DNA of 43,664 bases from Leadbetterella sp031420365. GTDB lineage: Bacteria > Bacteroidota > Bacteroidia > Cytophagales > Spirosomataceae. The notes beneath the pieces were generated by a model. That model was not told where the DNA came from. It saw only the letters and a program-made list of their open reading frames with translations, and did no database searches. The stretch is from the NCBI GenBank assembly GCA_031420365.1, contig JANOMP010000002.1, positions 1 to 43,664 on the forward strand, in the 5' to 3' direction. Both the position numbers and the translations under genes were made by a program. Below are positions 43,587-43,664 of the stretch, piece after piece. The number at the start of each line of letters is the position of its first letter. Position 1 is the first letter of the stretch.

Positions 43587-43664
43587 GGATTTACAGGATT
43601 TAGAGTGAAACCCTGAATTTTATAAAATTAATTAATGATTGCTGTTTACTGAATTTGTTGTTAG
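43587..43664 (+). mobile_element. MITE-like repeat, copy 3, cut by the window edge
   Basis: The last 78 bases repeat the left end of copies 1 and 2 (GGATTTACAGGATTTAGAGTG, then ACCCTGAATTTTATAAA and TGATTGCTGTTTACTGAATT), with a short deletion after TATAAA. The rest lies beyond the window, upstream of the SusCD locus. Confidence 0.85.

Noticed and set aside
1..43664. tRNA or rRNA genes
   Set aside because: Scanning the intergenic gaps by eye showed no GGTTCGAATCC-type T-arm or rRNA-like sequence.

Overview
The window looks like a chromosomal segment of an AT-rich member of the Bacteroidota, probably a cytophagal or similar environmental lineage. Evidence: clade-restricted families (DUF2851, DUF4835, GWxTD, DUF4302, a type IX secretion plug protein), a SusC/SusD pair, a secreted protease with a type IX sorting tail, TAnnTTTG-type -7 boxes, and almost no Shine-Dalgarno sequences. 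I found no rRNA, tRNA, CRISPR array, prophage or intact insertion sequence.

Layout. 1-137 is the tail of a possible gene cut by the window edge. 331-2941 is a SAM-I-type riboswitch followed by metY and metX (O-acetylhomoserine route to homocysteine/methionine). 2908-6605 reads leftward: a JmjC-like oxygenase that overlaps metX tail to tail, an ABC-F protein, a small two-helix channel-like protein with an unusual filter, and a frameshifted group III truncated hemoglobin. 6682-8747 is a GWxTD protein overlapping rlmB. 8748-9778 is a graveyard holding a decayed leftward gene, an IS4-type transposase relic and a repeat relic. 9779-17161 is housekeeping: rfbC, pyrF, DUF2851, CCA-adding enzyme, coaBC, DUF4835 and an SDR oxidoreductase. 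18054-22840 is pheT, a coiled-coil protein, zapA and rny in a row. 23124-24440 is citrate synthase with a strong terminator. 24465-27691 reads leftward: an orphan LytTR regulator and a tight four-gene unit (ABC ATPase, FtsX-type permease with a His-rich loop, DUF3299 protein, beta-barrel) that may handle metal or lipid across the envelope. 28070-28705 is a 1-Cys peroxiredoxin. 29510-32703 is a T9SS plug protein behind a second ABC-F protein. 33422-43336 reads leftward and looks like a protein- or peptide-harvesting locus: SusC, SusD, a zinc metallopeptidase lipoprotein, a DUF4302 lipoprotein and, after a gap, a large T9SS-secreted HExxH protease.

The most distinctive non-gene content is a family of short non-autonomous repeats. 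Three near-identical copies (17440, 32993, 43587) have 21-bp imperfect terminal inverted repeats; the copy at 32993 is bracketed by a perfect 18-bp direct repeat. More diverged relatives with a similar core but different ends lie at 28758 and 29115, and a relic at about 9400. Other structures worth attention are a riboswitch whose P1 strand is shared with a downstream hairpin, a hairpin between zapA and rny, and two related hairpins upstream of the peroxiredoxin gene.
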